Assembly (NCBI RefSeq): GCF_023630255.1
Contig: NZ_JALPRS010000001.1
Span: 1,364,001-1,428,000, forward strand
Direction of reading: 5' to 3'
DNA length: 64,000 bases
From: Pontibacter deserti
Lineage (GTDB): Bacteria; Bacteroidota; Bacteroidia; Cytophagales; Hymenobacteraceae
The notes below the pieces were generated by a model, which was not told the origin of the DNA, did no database searches, and saw only the letters and a program-made list of their open reading frames with translations. Positions within the stretch are counted from its first letter, which is position 1. Every line of letters begins with the position of its first letter. The translations under genes and the position numbers were made by a program. Shown here piece by piece: positions 34,989 to 43,188 of this stretch.

Positions 34989-36263
34989 ATGAAAAAGTGG
35001 TACGACCTGTACAGTAACATCCTGCACCTGCACTTTTCAGAAGGGTTCCTTAATCTCCCGGAGAGTGCTAAAAATGCCGTATCTCCTACTAAACCACTCA
35101 CCCGCTTCCTGAAAGTACTTGGCTATAGTTTAGTCAGGCTGCTGGGTAATCTGTTTAAGTCTGTTGAGAAAGGCGACACACTAAACAGCAAAGTATGGCT
35201 GTATGTGGTTAGCCAGAATAACTACGACAGTCTGCAGTTTGTAAAAGATGGCTTACCAGATGCAGTTTTTGTAGCAGGCCAGAGCAAGGAAATAGGTAAG
35301 TATAATAAAGCTGTCCAACGTATTTCGCTACGTAGTAAGGTTCTGTACTACTATAAGTTTCTGCCCTTATACCTGGAATTCCTGAAGTATAAAAAAGGCA
35401 GCACCCTCCGGTTTTATGACATCTTGTTTGATGCTGTCGGGTTTTATGAAGTATACCTGCACAAACTAAGAAAGTATAAGCCCGCAGCCATCATTTTTGC
35501 AAATGATCACAACGCCGATGCCCGCGCCATGCTGCTTGCCGCCAGAGCCGCAGGTATAAAAACAGCTTATATCCAGCATGCCAGTGTCAGTCCTATTTTT
35601 CCGCCTCTACAGTTCGACCTAAACTTACTTGAAGGACAAGACTCATTGGATAAGTATAAACATTGTGGCCCAGTGGAAGGACGTGTAGAATTGGTAGGTA
35701 TGCCCAAAGCAGATGCCTATGTTTCCTTCAGAAATAAAAACCTAGAAATAAGAACTATAGGTATTGGGTGCAATTTGATGGATAGTGTTGCTGAAATTGA
35801 GAGCCTACTGCGCCAGCTTTCTGCTGATTTTCCACAGATCAATTTTATACTTCGCCCCCACCCGCGCGACACCCGCAACTTTAAAAGTATAGCAAGTATC
35901 AATCCGAACATCAGCATCTCTGATGGTAAAAAGGTAGCAACATTTGATTACCTGCGCCAGATTGATGTTCAGATCAGTGGCAATTCCGGGATTCACCTGG
36001 AGGCAGTACTACTAAATGTCTGGTCCATCTTCTACAACATGAATTCAGAAGAAAACTTAAAAGACTATTATGGATTTATTAAGTTTGGTCTTGTAGATGC
36101 TTGCCTTGACTATGAAGGTCTGAAAGAACTTCTACAACAACATATGCACGAAAAGCCGGAGGTATACCAGCGTGCCATGTATTACAATGCTACAGTAGGC
36201 ACTGAATATGATGGGAAAAGCGGTGAATTAGCGGTAAAATTTATAAAAGAGTTCTTAGCTTAA
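34989..36263 (+). CDS. Putative surface-glycan transferase (GT-B-like) linked to the pse cluster
   Basis: 424 residues, no signal peptide or clear membrane helix, rich in Lys and Tyr in the first half. Recognisable GT-B style features: AIIFANDHNADARAMLLAARAAG, AYIQHASVSP, VGMPKAD, a phosphate-sugar type RPHPRD, and SGNSGIHLEAVLLN near the C-terminus. These resemble capsule-export and CDP-glycerol transferase-like proteins. It starts 3 nt after pseI, so it is probably the transferase that uses CMP-pseudaminic acid. I cannot place it in a named family with certainty. Confidence 0.7.
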   Translation: MKKWYDLYSNILHLHFSEGFLNLPESAKNAVSPTKPLTRFLKVLGYSLVRLLGNLFKSVEKGDTLNSKVWLYVVSQNNYDSLQFVKDGLPDAVFVAGQSKEIGKYNKAVQRISLRSKVLYYYKFLPLYLEFLKYKKGSTLRFYDILFDAVGFYEVYLHKLRKYKPAAIIFANDHNADARAMLLAARAAGIKTAYIQHASVSPIFPPLQFDLNLLEGQDSLDKYKHCGPVEGRVELVGMPKADAYVSFRNKNLEIRTIGIGCNLMDSVAEIESLLRQLSADFPQINFILRPHPRDTRNFKSIASINPNISISDGKKVATFDYLRQIDVQISGNSGIHLEAVLLNVWSIFYNMNSEENLKDYYGFIKFGLVDACLDYEGLKELLQQHMHEKPEVYQRAMYYNATVGTEYDGKSGELAVKFIKEFLA

Positions 36264-36316
36264 ATAATATAATTACTATTTTTAATTTATAGTAATAACT
36301 AACAACACCTACCTAT

Positions 36317-38932
36317 TTGAAAACACTTATACTTCTCTCCGTTACTTTACTTTTTTTGATCTTTTCAACTAAAACAAGCCAAGCACAAGGTTCCAGAAAC
36401 GCACTTCAGTTTGATGGATATGATGATTATTTATTCTTTGATACAAATAATCGAGGCATAACAAATGAAGTTACTGTAGAAGCTTGGGTTAAAACTACTG
36501 CAACAAAACTACAATTAGTGACTGCGAAGTACGATCGGGATGCTGAGCACGGTTACCAGCTGGTAATGAACCAAGGACAGGCAGCTTTCTCTGGCAGAGA
36601 TGGATCTGGGGAGTACAGAATCTCTGGTTATTCTCCAAAAATAATAAATGATAATCAATGGCATCACTTAGCTGGAGTTTGCAAAAATGGAACCTGGTCA
36701 ATTTATATTGATGGAATATTAGAAAATCAATCAGTTACTGGTTATGCTTTTGTTGATCTTAGAAGTAATGCCCCTTTTACCGTTGGCAATTATTATATGG
36801 TGAACAGAGATTTCTTCAATGGACAAGTGGACGAATTGAAAATATGGAAGAAGGGTAAATCGGTTGAAGAAATACGAGCAGGCATGTGTCAAACTGCAAA
36901 TTTATCAAGTAGCGACCTTGTTGTATATTTAAAATTTGATGAAGGCAATGGTAGTACCATACAAGACTTAAGCCCAACCAAAATCAGCGGTACTTTCCGG
37001 AATATGATTCCCGCATCAGCATGGGTTATTTCTGGCGCACCAATTGGCGATAAGAGTACATACTTATATCCAGCTTTATGGTCCGGGCAACAATTCGATT
37101 TGGCAAGCACAGGAGGAAACAGAATTGCGGTGACTTCAACAGACCCAACTCTAAAGGGAATGCACATTTACTCTGTTGAATCGCCACCTGCTTCTAATAC
37201 TGGCATAGACTATCCCGCTCAGGTTAACGATTATTTTGGAGTATTTAAGGTTGGTAATGCGAGCTCTGGCTATAAAGTAACAGCTTACCAGGTCAATGCC
37301 GAATGTAACAGAAACATCTTTAAGCGAGATAATAATACAATAACCAGTTGGGCTAAAATTGCCAGCGCACAATCTCCTTCTTTTCCATTCTTCAATTCAA
37401 CTGCTTCACAAAATGAAGTTGCTTTAACAACATATATCTCAGGAAGTATAACCATACAAAGCTCAGGCGACTTTTGTTCGGGTTCAAATGGTACCCTTTC
37501 CGTTAATACAAACGGAACAGTACTATGGAGTACGGGTGAAGTAACAAAAAGCATTTCTATAACTACAGGTGGTACCTATTCAGTGACTGTTACTGAAAAT
37601 GGCTGTACTTCTGTTGGAACAATTTCTGTTAATGCTGTAAATCCTCCCATTGTAAATTTAGGTCCTGATAGAACAATTTGTGAAGGTGAAACAGCTGTGT
37701 TGGAAGCAACTGCAGGAGCATTTACATATAAATGGAGCACAGGCGCTACCACTCGCAGTATATATACCTCAACAGAGGGAACCTATTGGGTCCAGGTAAC
37801 AAATACAACAGGATGCACTACAACTGACGAGATAAATATTAAGGTTAATCCCAAACCGGTTGTTAGCTTACCAACTAACCATGAGATATGCCCGGGTGAA
37901 AGTGTAACGCTAGACGCAACAGTTCCATTGGCCCAATATAGTTGGTCAACCGGTGCAACAACGGCAGCTATACCTGTATCTGTACCCGGAAATTATTGGG
38001 TTGATGTAACACTGAATGGGTGTAAAGTAAGACTTAATACTTCTGTTACATACAAAGCTCAGCAAACATTTACAATTAGTGGTGCTTTAACTTTTTGCGA
38101 AGGCACAACAACTACGCTTAGTGTACCAGACATTGGGAATATTCTTTGGAGTAATGGAGCCACTACGCCAAGTATAACAGTAGCTGACGGAGGAACTTAC
38201 AGTGCACAGACTATAGTAAATGGCTGCACTTTAACCAGCCAGGTGCAGGTTGCAAAAATTTCAAAACCAGTGTTTAGTTTAGGAGATGACAAAACTATTT
38301 GTGCAGGAGAAAAAGTAAATCTTAATGCACCTATTAATATGGGTTCATACCGTTGGAATACGGGAGAGACTACATCATCTATCGAAGTCTCAGAATCAGG
38401 AGCTTATTGGGTAGAAATAACCAGTAAAGGCGGCTGTACTTACCGTGACGAAATAAATATAACTGTTAAATCTGAACCTGACTTTACTCTTCCTGCTGAA
38501 GTTAACACCTGTTATGGCGAATATGTAACCATTGATGCTACAACTGCAAATGCTGCTACTTATCTATGGAATAATGGTAAAACGACAGCAAGTATATCTG
38601 TTACAGCGCCTGCAGATCTGGAAGTGACGATTACAATAGGCGGCTGCGATTATGTACGCAAAATAAAGGTATCTGCCGACGAATGCCCTATTATACCAAA
38701 CATCATTACTCCAAACAGGGATGGTAAAAACGATACATTTGTGCTGCAGGGTATCAACATTGACAACATAGAAATAGAAATCTTCAACCGGTGGGGCAAA
38801 AGCATATACAAACGTACGGGATATGATAATATGTGGGATGCTGATGGTGCGAATGCAGGTATCTACTATTACCATCTAAAGAGCCGGCAAACAAATAAAG
38901 ACTATAAAGGCTGGGTTGAGATTATAAAATAG
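36317..38932 (+). CDS. Large secreted LamG-domain protein with type IX secretion (type B) C-terminal domain
   Basis: 871 residues, start TTG at 36317 (no ATG nearby; it opens a clear signal peptide LILLSVTLLFLIFSTKTSQAQ). Concanavalin/LamG jellyroll at about 27-190 (VTVEAWVKT, DNQWHHLAGVCKNGTWSIYIDG, GQVDELKIWKK). Then about five Ig-like repeats of 80-90 residues with CxGExVxLxAT...YxWSTGATT...GxYWVxVT and paired cysteines. The last 80 residues are the gliding-motility-associated C-terminal domain (ITPNRDGKNDTFVLQGI, IEIFNRWGKSIY, GIYYYHLKS). Exported by the type IX system to the surface. Noticeably more AT-rich than the pse genes. Possible adhesin or glycan carrier; the carbohydrate-binding role of LamG is inferred. 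Confidence 0.9.
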   Translation: MKTLILLSVTLLFLIFSTKTSQAQGSRNALQFDGYDDYLFFDTNNRGITNEVTVEAWVKTTATKLQLVTAKYDRDAEHGYQLVMNQGQAAFSGRDGSGEYRISGYSPKIINDNQWHHLAGVCKNGTWSIYIDGILENQSVTGYAFVDLRSNAPFTVGNYYMVNRDFFNGQVDELKIWKKGKSVEEIRAGMCQTANLSSSDLVVYLKFDEGNGSTIQDLSPTKISGTFRNMIPASAWVISGAPIGDKSTYLYPALWSGQQFDLASTGGNRIAVTSTDPTLKGMHIYSVESPPASNTGIDYPAQVNDYFGVFKVGNASSGYKVTAYQVNAECNRNIFKRDNNTITSWAKIASAQSPSFPFFNSTASQNEVALTTYISGSITIQSSGDFCSGSNGTLSVNTNGTVLWSTGEVTKSISITTGGTYSVTVTENGCTSVGTISVNAVNPPIVNLGPDRTICEGETAVLEATAGAFTYKWSTGATTRSIYTSTEGTYWVQVTNTTGCTTTDEINIKVNPKPVVSLPTNHEICPGESVTLDATVPLAQYSWSTGATTAAIPVSVPGNYWVDVTLNGCKVRLNTSVTYKAQQTFTISGALTFCEGTTTTLSVPDIGNILWSNGATTPSITVADGGTYSAQTIVNGCTLTSQVQVAKISKPVFSLGDDKTICAGEKVNLNAPINMGSYRWNTGETTSSIEVSESGAYWVEITSKGGCTYRDEINITVKSEPDFTLPAEVNTCYGEYVTIDATTANAATYLWNNGKTTASISVTAPADLEVTITIGGCDYVRKIKVSADECPIIPNIITPNRDGKNDTFVLQGINIDNIEIEIFNRWGKSIYKRTGYDNMWDADGANAGIYYYHLKSRQTNKDYKGWVEIIK

Positions 38933-38971
38933 ACCTATACTATACTTTTATAGTTAATAAGCCAAAACCTG

Positions 38972-38979
38972 TACCTTTG
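38972..38979 (+). promoter_or_regulatory. Candidate -7 element of the flippase gene
   Basis: TACCTTTG, an exact TAnnTTTG match, 17 nt before the ATG at 38997. The upstream -33 element is weak (TTTA at 38947-38950, 21 nt away). Confidence 0.4.
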
Positions 38980-38996
38980 CTCCCTGACTTTAGCCA

Positions 38997-40481
38997 ATGA
39001 GTAGACAATTACAGCGCGAAGGTATCTGGAACACCATCATCTCGTACGCCGGCATCTCGATCGGGTACGTGAACGTGCTCATTCTCTTCCCAAATATTCT
39101 TAATGAAGAACAGGTTGGCCTTACCCGCTTACTGCTGACTATAGCAGAAATGTTTGCACAGTTTGCGGCGCTCGGGTTCGTGAACATGAGCGTGCGGTAT
39201 TTCCCTTACTTCCGCAACAAAGAAAAGCAGCACCACGGCTTTCTGTTTGTACTGCTGTCGGTGCCCATGTTTGGCTTTGCGCTTATTACGGTGTTGTTCC
39301 TGCTTTTTAAACCTGCCGTAGCTAACTACTACTCCGAGAACTCAGAGCTGCTGCTGGATTACTATTACTACATTATTCCGCTGGCGTTCTTCACGCTGCT
39401 GTTCAACCTTTTTACAGCTTATCTGCGGTCGCTTTTCAAAACTATAGTTTCCTCCTTTGTAAAAGACTTCCTTTCGAGGTTGCTGATACTGGTGCTGCTT
39501 ATAGTTTATACGTTCGGGTGGATGGACTTCAGGATGTTTGTGATACTGTATGTAGCCGCAAACTCTGCTATTGCCCTAGTTTTGATTGCTTATACTTTGT
39601 GGCTGAAACAGCTACATATTAAACCCTCTTTTGCTGTTGCCGCAAGTATAGTTCCGATCAAAGAGATGCTTTACTTCGGGCTGTTCACGTTTATGGGCAA
39701 CATTTCTGTTACCATCATAAAGTCTGTTGACCAGGTCATGATAAGTGCTGTAAGCCTGGCTGATAACGGAATTTATACGACATCCTTTTATATTACCAGC
39801 GCTATAGTTACCCCTGCACTGGCTATTTTCAAGATTGCATTTCCGCAGGTTGCTGAGTTCTGGAAGGATAAGAATATGCCTGGTCTGGCTAAGTTTTATA
39901 AACAGATCACGCTCATTAACCTGATCATTGGACTATTACTGTTCATTGGGATCTGGGCCAACCTGGATAACCTGTTCTCTTTTATGCCTGAGACTTATAG
40001 CGCCGGTAAATATGTAGTGTTGTTTCTGGCGATAGCCCGGCTGGTAGATCTGGCAACAGGTATAAACGGGATTATACTTGCTACTTCCGACAAATACCGC
40101 TGGGACCTGCTGTTCAATATTGTACTGGCTGCACTAACTATCTGGACCAACTCTATATTTATCCCGCTTTATGGTATGAATGGTGCTGCATTTGCCACCA
40201 TGCTATCATTGATATTTATAAACCTGCTTCGGATGTTCTTTGTGTTGTGGGCTTATAAGATGCAGCCGTTTGCCTGGAGTTCGCTGGGAATAACTATCAT
40301 AGCTCTTATCGCACTGGGTGTTTCTTACCTTATACCTTACCTCGGAAATGTGTACCTTGATATAGCTGTTCGTTCGGTAGCAATAACTATAGTTTATGGC
40401 TCGTTGGCCTTAGGCTTTAATGTATACCCGGAAATGAATGTATGGGTACGTAAGATCGTAAAAACCTATACTGGTATATAA
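38997..40481 (+). CDS. Wzx-type oligosaccharide flippase (polysaccharide biosynthesis protein, MATE/MOP family)
   Basis: 494 residues with about 12-14 hydrophobic helices, opening with QLQREGIWNTIISYAGISIGYVNVLILFPNILNEEQVGLTRLL, which is the usual MOP-family start (helix 1, then a short conserved loop). It probably flips lipid-linked glycans across the inner membrane. Its position after the pseudaminic-acid block suggests it exports a pseudaminic-containing unit. No Wzy polymerase or ligase is visible nearby. Confidence 0.88.
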   Translation: MSRQLQREGIWNTIISYAGISIGYVNVLILFPNILNEEQVGLTRLLLTIAEMFAQFAALGFVNMSVRYFPYFRNKEKQHHGFLFVLLSVPMFGFALITVLFLLFKPAVANYYSENSELLLDYYYYIIPLAFFTLLFNLFTAYLRSLFKTIVSSFVKDFLSRLLILVLLIVYTFGWMDFRMFVILYVAANSAIALVLIAYTLWLKQLHIKPSFAVAASIVPIKEMLYFGLFTFMGNISVTIIKSVDQVMISAVSLADNGIYTTSFYITSAIVTPALAIFKIAFPQVAEFWKDKNMPGLAKFYKQITLINLIIGLLLFIGIWANLDNLFSFMPETYSAGKYVVLFLAIARLVDLATGINGIILATSDKYRWDLLFNIVLAALTIWTNSIFIPLYGMNGAAFATMLSLIFINLLRMFFVLWAYKMQPFAWSSLGITIIALIALGVSYLIPYLGNVYLDIAVRSVAITIVYGSLALGFNVYPEMNVWVRKIVKTYTGI

Positions 40482-40546
40482 ACCAACAGCTAAGCTGGAA
40501 ATTCTAAAGTATAGCCTGGCTGTAGTTTATAGAAAAGGGAAGCAAC

Positions 40547-41260
40547 TTAATAAGTGACGGTTGTAAACGCAAAAGTCTCTTTATTGGAATCCAGCACTTT
40601 GCCGCTCTCGCATTTCAGCACGCGTTTAGGATAACGGTTGATGATCTCGTAGTTGTGTGTAGCCATAAGCACGGCTGTACCACTGTTGTTAATTTCCAGG
40701 AAGAGCTGCATAATTCCATCAGCTACAATTGGATCTAAGTTACCGGTTGGCTCATCAGCAATAAGTATAACCGGCTCGTTCAACAAAGCTCGGGCTACCA
40801 CTATACGCTGCTGCTCACCGCCAGAAAGTTGATGCGGCATTTTGTTGGCAGTTGCATCCAGTCCAACTCGCATCAGCACTTCCGAAATACGTTGCTTTAT
40901 TTTGCTTTTATCCTTCCAGCCGGTAGCACGCAACACAAAAGATAGGTTTTCAGCTACAGTACGGTCAAATAATAACTGGAAATCCTGGAAAATAATACCA
41001 ATACGGCGACGCAGGAAAGGAATTTTTGAGCGGGATAATTTGCTCAATGTAAAATCAGAGACAGAAGCCGAACCCGTAAGCAAAGGTAAGTCGGCATACA
41101 AAGTTTTAAGTAAAGAGCTTTTACCGCTGCCTGTGCGCCCTACCAGGTACACAAACTCCCCTTTCTCAATATCAAAAGATACACCACTTAGAATGGTATT
41201 ACTGTCCTGATAAACAGCTACATCGCGCAAAGATACTACGGGTGAAGAAGAAAAACTCAT
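40547..41260 (-). CDS. ftsE: FtsE-like ABC transporter ATP-binding protein
   Basis: 237 residues: Walker A GRTGSGKSSLL, Q-loop IFQDFQLLFDRTV (typical FtsE), signature LSGGEQQR, Walker B VILIADEPTGNLD, and switch ATHNYEI. FtsE with FtsX regulates peptidoglycan hydrolases at division. ftsX is not adjacent, a common arrangement in Bacteroidota. A small gene lies 6 nt upstream on the same strand. Confidence 0.88.
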   Translation of the reverse strand: MSFSSSPVVSLRDVAVYQDSNTILSGVSFDIEKGEFVYLVGRTGSGKSSLLKTLYADLPLLTGSASVSDFTLSKLSRSKIPFLRRRIGIIFQDFQLLFDRTVAENLSFVLRATGWKDKSKIKQRISEVLMRVGLDATANKMPHQLSGGEQQRIVVARALLNEPVILIADEPTGNLDPIVADGIMQLFLEINNSGTAVLMATHNYEIINRYPKRVLKCESGKVLDSNKETFAFTTVTY

Positions 41261-41266
41261 GGGTAC

Positions 41267-41470
41267 TTAAATCTCTAATTTCTGCAGTTTACCAAATTCT
41301 AACGACTCTATCAAAGCGGCCAGCGCATCTTCCTTACCTTCCAGTCCATAGCGGTCCAGGTTTTTCAAAGGTCTGTCTGCACGGAAATAGGCAATCAGTA
41401 CAAAATTACTATCACGTAACTGTATGTAATCCGGAATCTTGGCCTTGCCTTTAACTTTGATAATGTACAT
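41267..41470 (-). CDS. Small protein of unknown function in the ftsE operon
   Basis: 67 residues, no signal peptide: MYIIKVKGKAKIPDYIQLRD start, then FVLIAYFRAD and a helical C-terminus (EDALAALIESLEFGKLQKLEI). Its stop is 6 nt before the ftsE start, so the two are almost certainly co-translated. The first 14 residues resemble a beta hairpin. I do not recognise a domain; ALAALIESLEFG suggests a protein-binding helix. Confidence 0.8.
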   Translation of the reverse strand: MYIIKVKGKAKIPDYIQLRDSNFVLIAYFRADRPLKNLDRYGLEGKEDALAALIESLEFGKLQKLEI

Positions 41471-41480
41471 TTTTTGGGGA

Positions 41481-41567
41481 ATTAAGAATTATGAATTACG
41501 AATTAAAAATAAGCAGCAAATCTTATCACTCATTCTTAATTCGTAACTCGTAATTCGTAATTAAATA
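41481..41567. repeat. AATTACG-type phrase repeat, inverted arms
   Basis: Left arm of AATTAAG/AATTATG/AATTACG units and a right arm of CTTAATTCG/TAATTCG units, which are complementary, about 30 nt between. It lies between fsa and the small ftsE-linked gene and could act as an AT-rich hairpin at the fsa 3' end. Confidence 0.7.
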
Positions 41568-42224
41568 TTACTTATTGCCTTTTGCGTGATCTGCCAGGAA
41601 CTTCTGCAGACCGATGTCAGTCAGCGGGTGGTTCAGCAGGCTTGTGATTACATTTAGCGGGCAGGTAACTACATCGGCACCGATCTCTGCACACTGTACT
41701 AAATGCATTACGTGGCGAACTGAAGCAGCAAGTACCTGTGTCTGGTAACCATAGTTCCCGTAGATCTGCACGATCTGCTCGATTAGCTGCATACCGTCAG
41801 TAGAAACGTCATCTAAGCGACCAACAAACGGAGAAACATACGTTGCACCAGCTTTTGCAGCAAGTATAGCCTGGCCAGCAGAGAATACAAGCGTGCAATT
41901 TGTTTTGATGCCTTTTTCACTGAAATATCGGATAGCTTTTACGCCATCACGGATCATTGGCACTTTAACAACAATGTTCGGGTGCAGATCAGCAAGGAAC
42001 TCACCTTCTTTTACAATGTTTTCATAATCTGTAGCAATCACTTCTGCGCTGATGTCGCCATCTACAATTTCGCAGATCTTTTTGTAGTGCGCCATCACAT
42101 TGTCATGACCAAAGATACCTTCTTTTGCCATCAGCGATGGGTTGGTTGTTACACCGTCCAGCACACCAAGATCGTGTGCTTCGTGAATTTCCTGCAGGTT
42201 TGCAGTATCGATAAAGAATTTCAT
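41568..42224 (-). CDS. fsa: Fructose-6-phosphate aldolase (transaldolase-like, TalC/MipB subfamily)
   Basis: 218 residues, the short transaldolase class: [23 protein letters not shown], Schiff-base lysine K87 in [37 protein letters not shown]. It cleaves fructose 6-phosphate to dihydroxyacetone and glyceraldehyde 3-phosphate, or acts as a transaldolase. A -7 element TAGCTTTG (minus; plus 42248-42255) precedes it. The SRP RNA gene lies upstream on the same strand and ends in its own U-tract. Confidence 0.92.
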   Translation of the reverse strand: MKFFIDTANLQEIHEAHDLGVLDGVTTNPSLMAKEGIFGHDNVMAHYKKICEIVDGDISAEVIATDYENIVKEGEFLADLHPNIVVKVPMIRDGVKAIRYFSEKGIKTNCTLVFSAGQAILAAKAGATYVSPFVGRLDDVSTDGMQLIEQIVQIYGNYGYQTQVLAASVRHVMHLVQCAEIGADVVTCPLNVITSLLNHPLTDIGLQKFLADHAKGNK

Positions 42225-42328
42225 ATGAGATGGGATGATTATACCTGCAAAGCTAAGGTATAAATCCTGAAACCGGAAAGAAAGCGTATTTTTTTGAGAG
42301 TGGCAGCGAATGCCGTTGGGGTATGGGC

Positions 42329-42428
42329 AAAAAAAAGTGGCAAACCAACATCGCGCCGCTTCGACCGCCTACCCTTGCTACCTTCCGGTCCTGGGGGATT
42401 TGGCAGGAGCTGGCCGTGCCGATTTGCC
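42329..42428 (-). ncRNA. ffs: Small signal recognition particle RNA (4.5S-type)
   Basis: Read on the minus strand, the RNA starts GGCAAATC at 42428 and its 3' arm ends GGTTTGCC at 42339; the two pair. The conserved apical domain CCAGGACCGGAAGG..AGCAAGGGTAGG (in pieces) is diagnostic of domain IV, binding Ffh. About 90 nt, then an 8-nt U-run (42329-42336). The predicted start agrees with the promoter upstream. The fold and length are of the compact bacterial type without an Alu domain. Confidence 0.9.
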
Positions 42429-42432
42429 GTTA

Positions 42433-42463
42433 CAAAAGTACTGATTTTATCTTTCAATGCAAA
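42433..42463 (-). promoter_or_regulatory. Promoter of the SRP RNA gene
   Basis: On the minus strand: TTTG (plus 42460-42463), exactly 19 nt, TACTTTTG (plus 42433-42440), a full match to the Bacteroidota consensus TTTG-N19..21-TAnnTTTG. The mature 5' end at 42428 is 5 nt beyond the -7 element. Confidence 0.8.
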
Positions 42464-43182
42464 CTATATGGGTATAAAATCTGATTAAATTTGCTTCAAA
42501 ACTATAAACAGCAGGTTTTCAGGTAGTATAAATTCTTCTACTGTCATTTCGTACGGAGTGAGAAATCTCATATGTCCTATAGGTGAAATTAGTTGCAAAT
42601 TGAACCAAGCTGTCCTTTCATAGCCACTTCTAATCCTGGGAGCTTTACTTGCCTTCAGTTTTATAGCTAGCTTTGGTGCGTTCACGGCCCCGCGGCCCCG
42701 TCTTCGGGCATCGCGCTGCTGCTTTCTTGCTACCCTCGTTCCTCGGGTTGGCTGCGCCACCGCAATAAAAAGGCGCTCAACCCAAAGACTGATATCAGTT
42801 CAATAGCTAATCTATAGTTGATTGGAGGTGTTATAGTGGTTTAGCTTTTCATGCACTGTAGATCCGTAGGGACAGGTCTTGACCTGTCCGCTCTACAGGC
42901 TGTAACTATAGAACTAAAAGCTGTTGAACCTCCATAGGCAGCAACTGTCCCCTTGAGGGGACTATAGGGGTGTAATCGTGCATGAGAAATAACTTCCCGC
43001 CTTAGAAAAGAAGGGCCAGGGGGATTGAACCTCAGCAACTATATCCTCTCCTCTCGAAAAGTGTTAGCCATAAGTTAAACAACTACAACTATAAAACCAG
43101 CCCTTCAGGTAGCCATTTATTATTCCCCTATCCTTCACATATCTTCAAAAGTATTGGCAATTACTATAAAAGCGCCTTACCT
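42464..43182. other. 719-bp intergenic region before guaA
   Basis: After the SRP RNA promoter this space is filled by repeat copy 2 (42541-43043), then a short AT-rich leader with the guaA promoter. No real coding gene is present. Confidence 0.65.
42541..43043. repeat. Modular intergenic repeat, copy 2
   Basis: Same module order as copy 1. It starts with CTGTCATTTCGTACGGAGTG (absent from copy 1, which has GTTATCCCAAGCGCAGCCG there), and continues with CCTGGGAGCTTTACT, CACGGCC, GGGCATCGCGCTGCTG, AGGCGCTCAACCCAAAGACTG, the GACCTGTCC palindrome with TT centre, CAGGCTGTAACTATA, GAGGGGACTATAGGGGTGTAA and AACTTCCCGCCTTAG. It is followed by the promoter region of guaA. Confidence 0.85.
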
Positions 43183-43185
43183 TTG
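43154..43185 (+). promoter_or_regulatory. Promoter of guaA, possibly leaderless
   Basis: TTG (43154-43156), 21 nt, TACCTTTG (43178-43185), exact -7 consensus. The expected transcription start (43190-43192) coincides with the ATG at 43189, so the mRNA may lack a leader. Confidence 0.55.
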
Positions 43186-43188
43186 CGC

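Noticed and set aside
42485-42760. 91-residue minus-strand open frame rich in Arg and Lys
   Set aside because: It lies entirely in the non-coding repeat; the other repeat copy has no matching frame, and the composition is that of a shadow frame.
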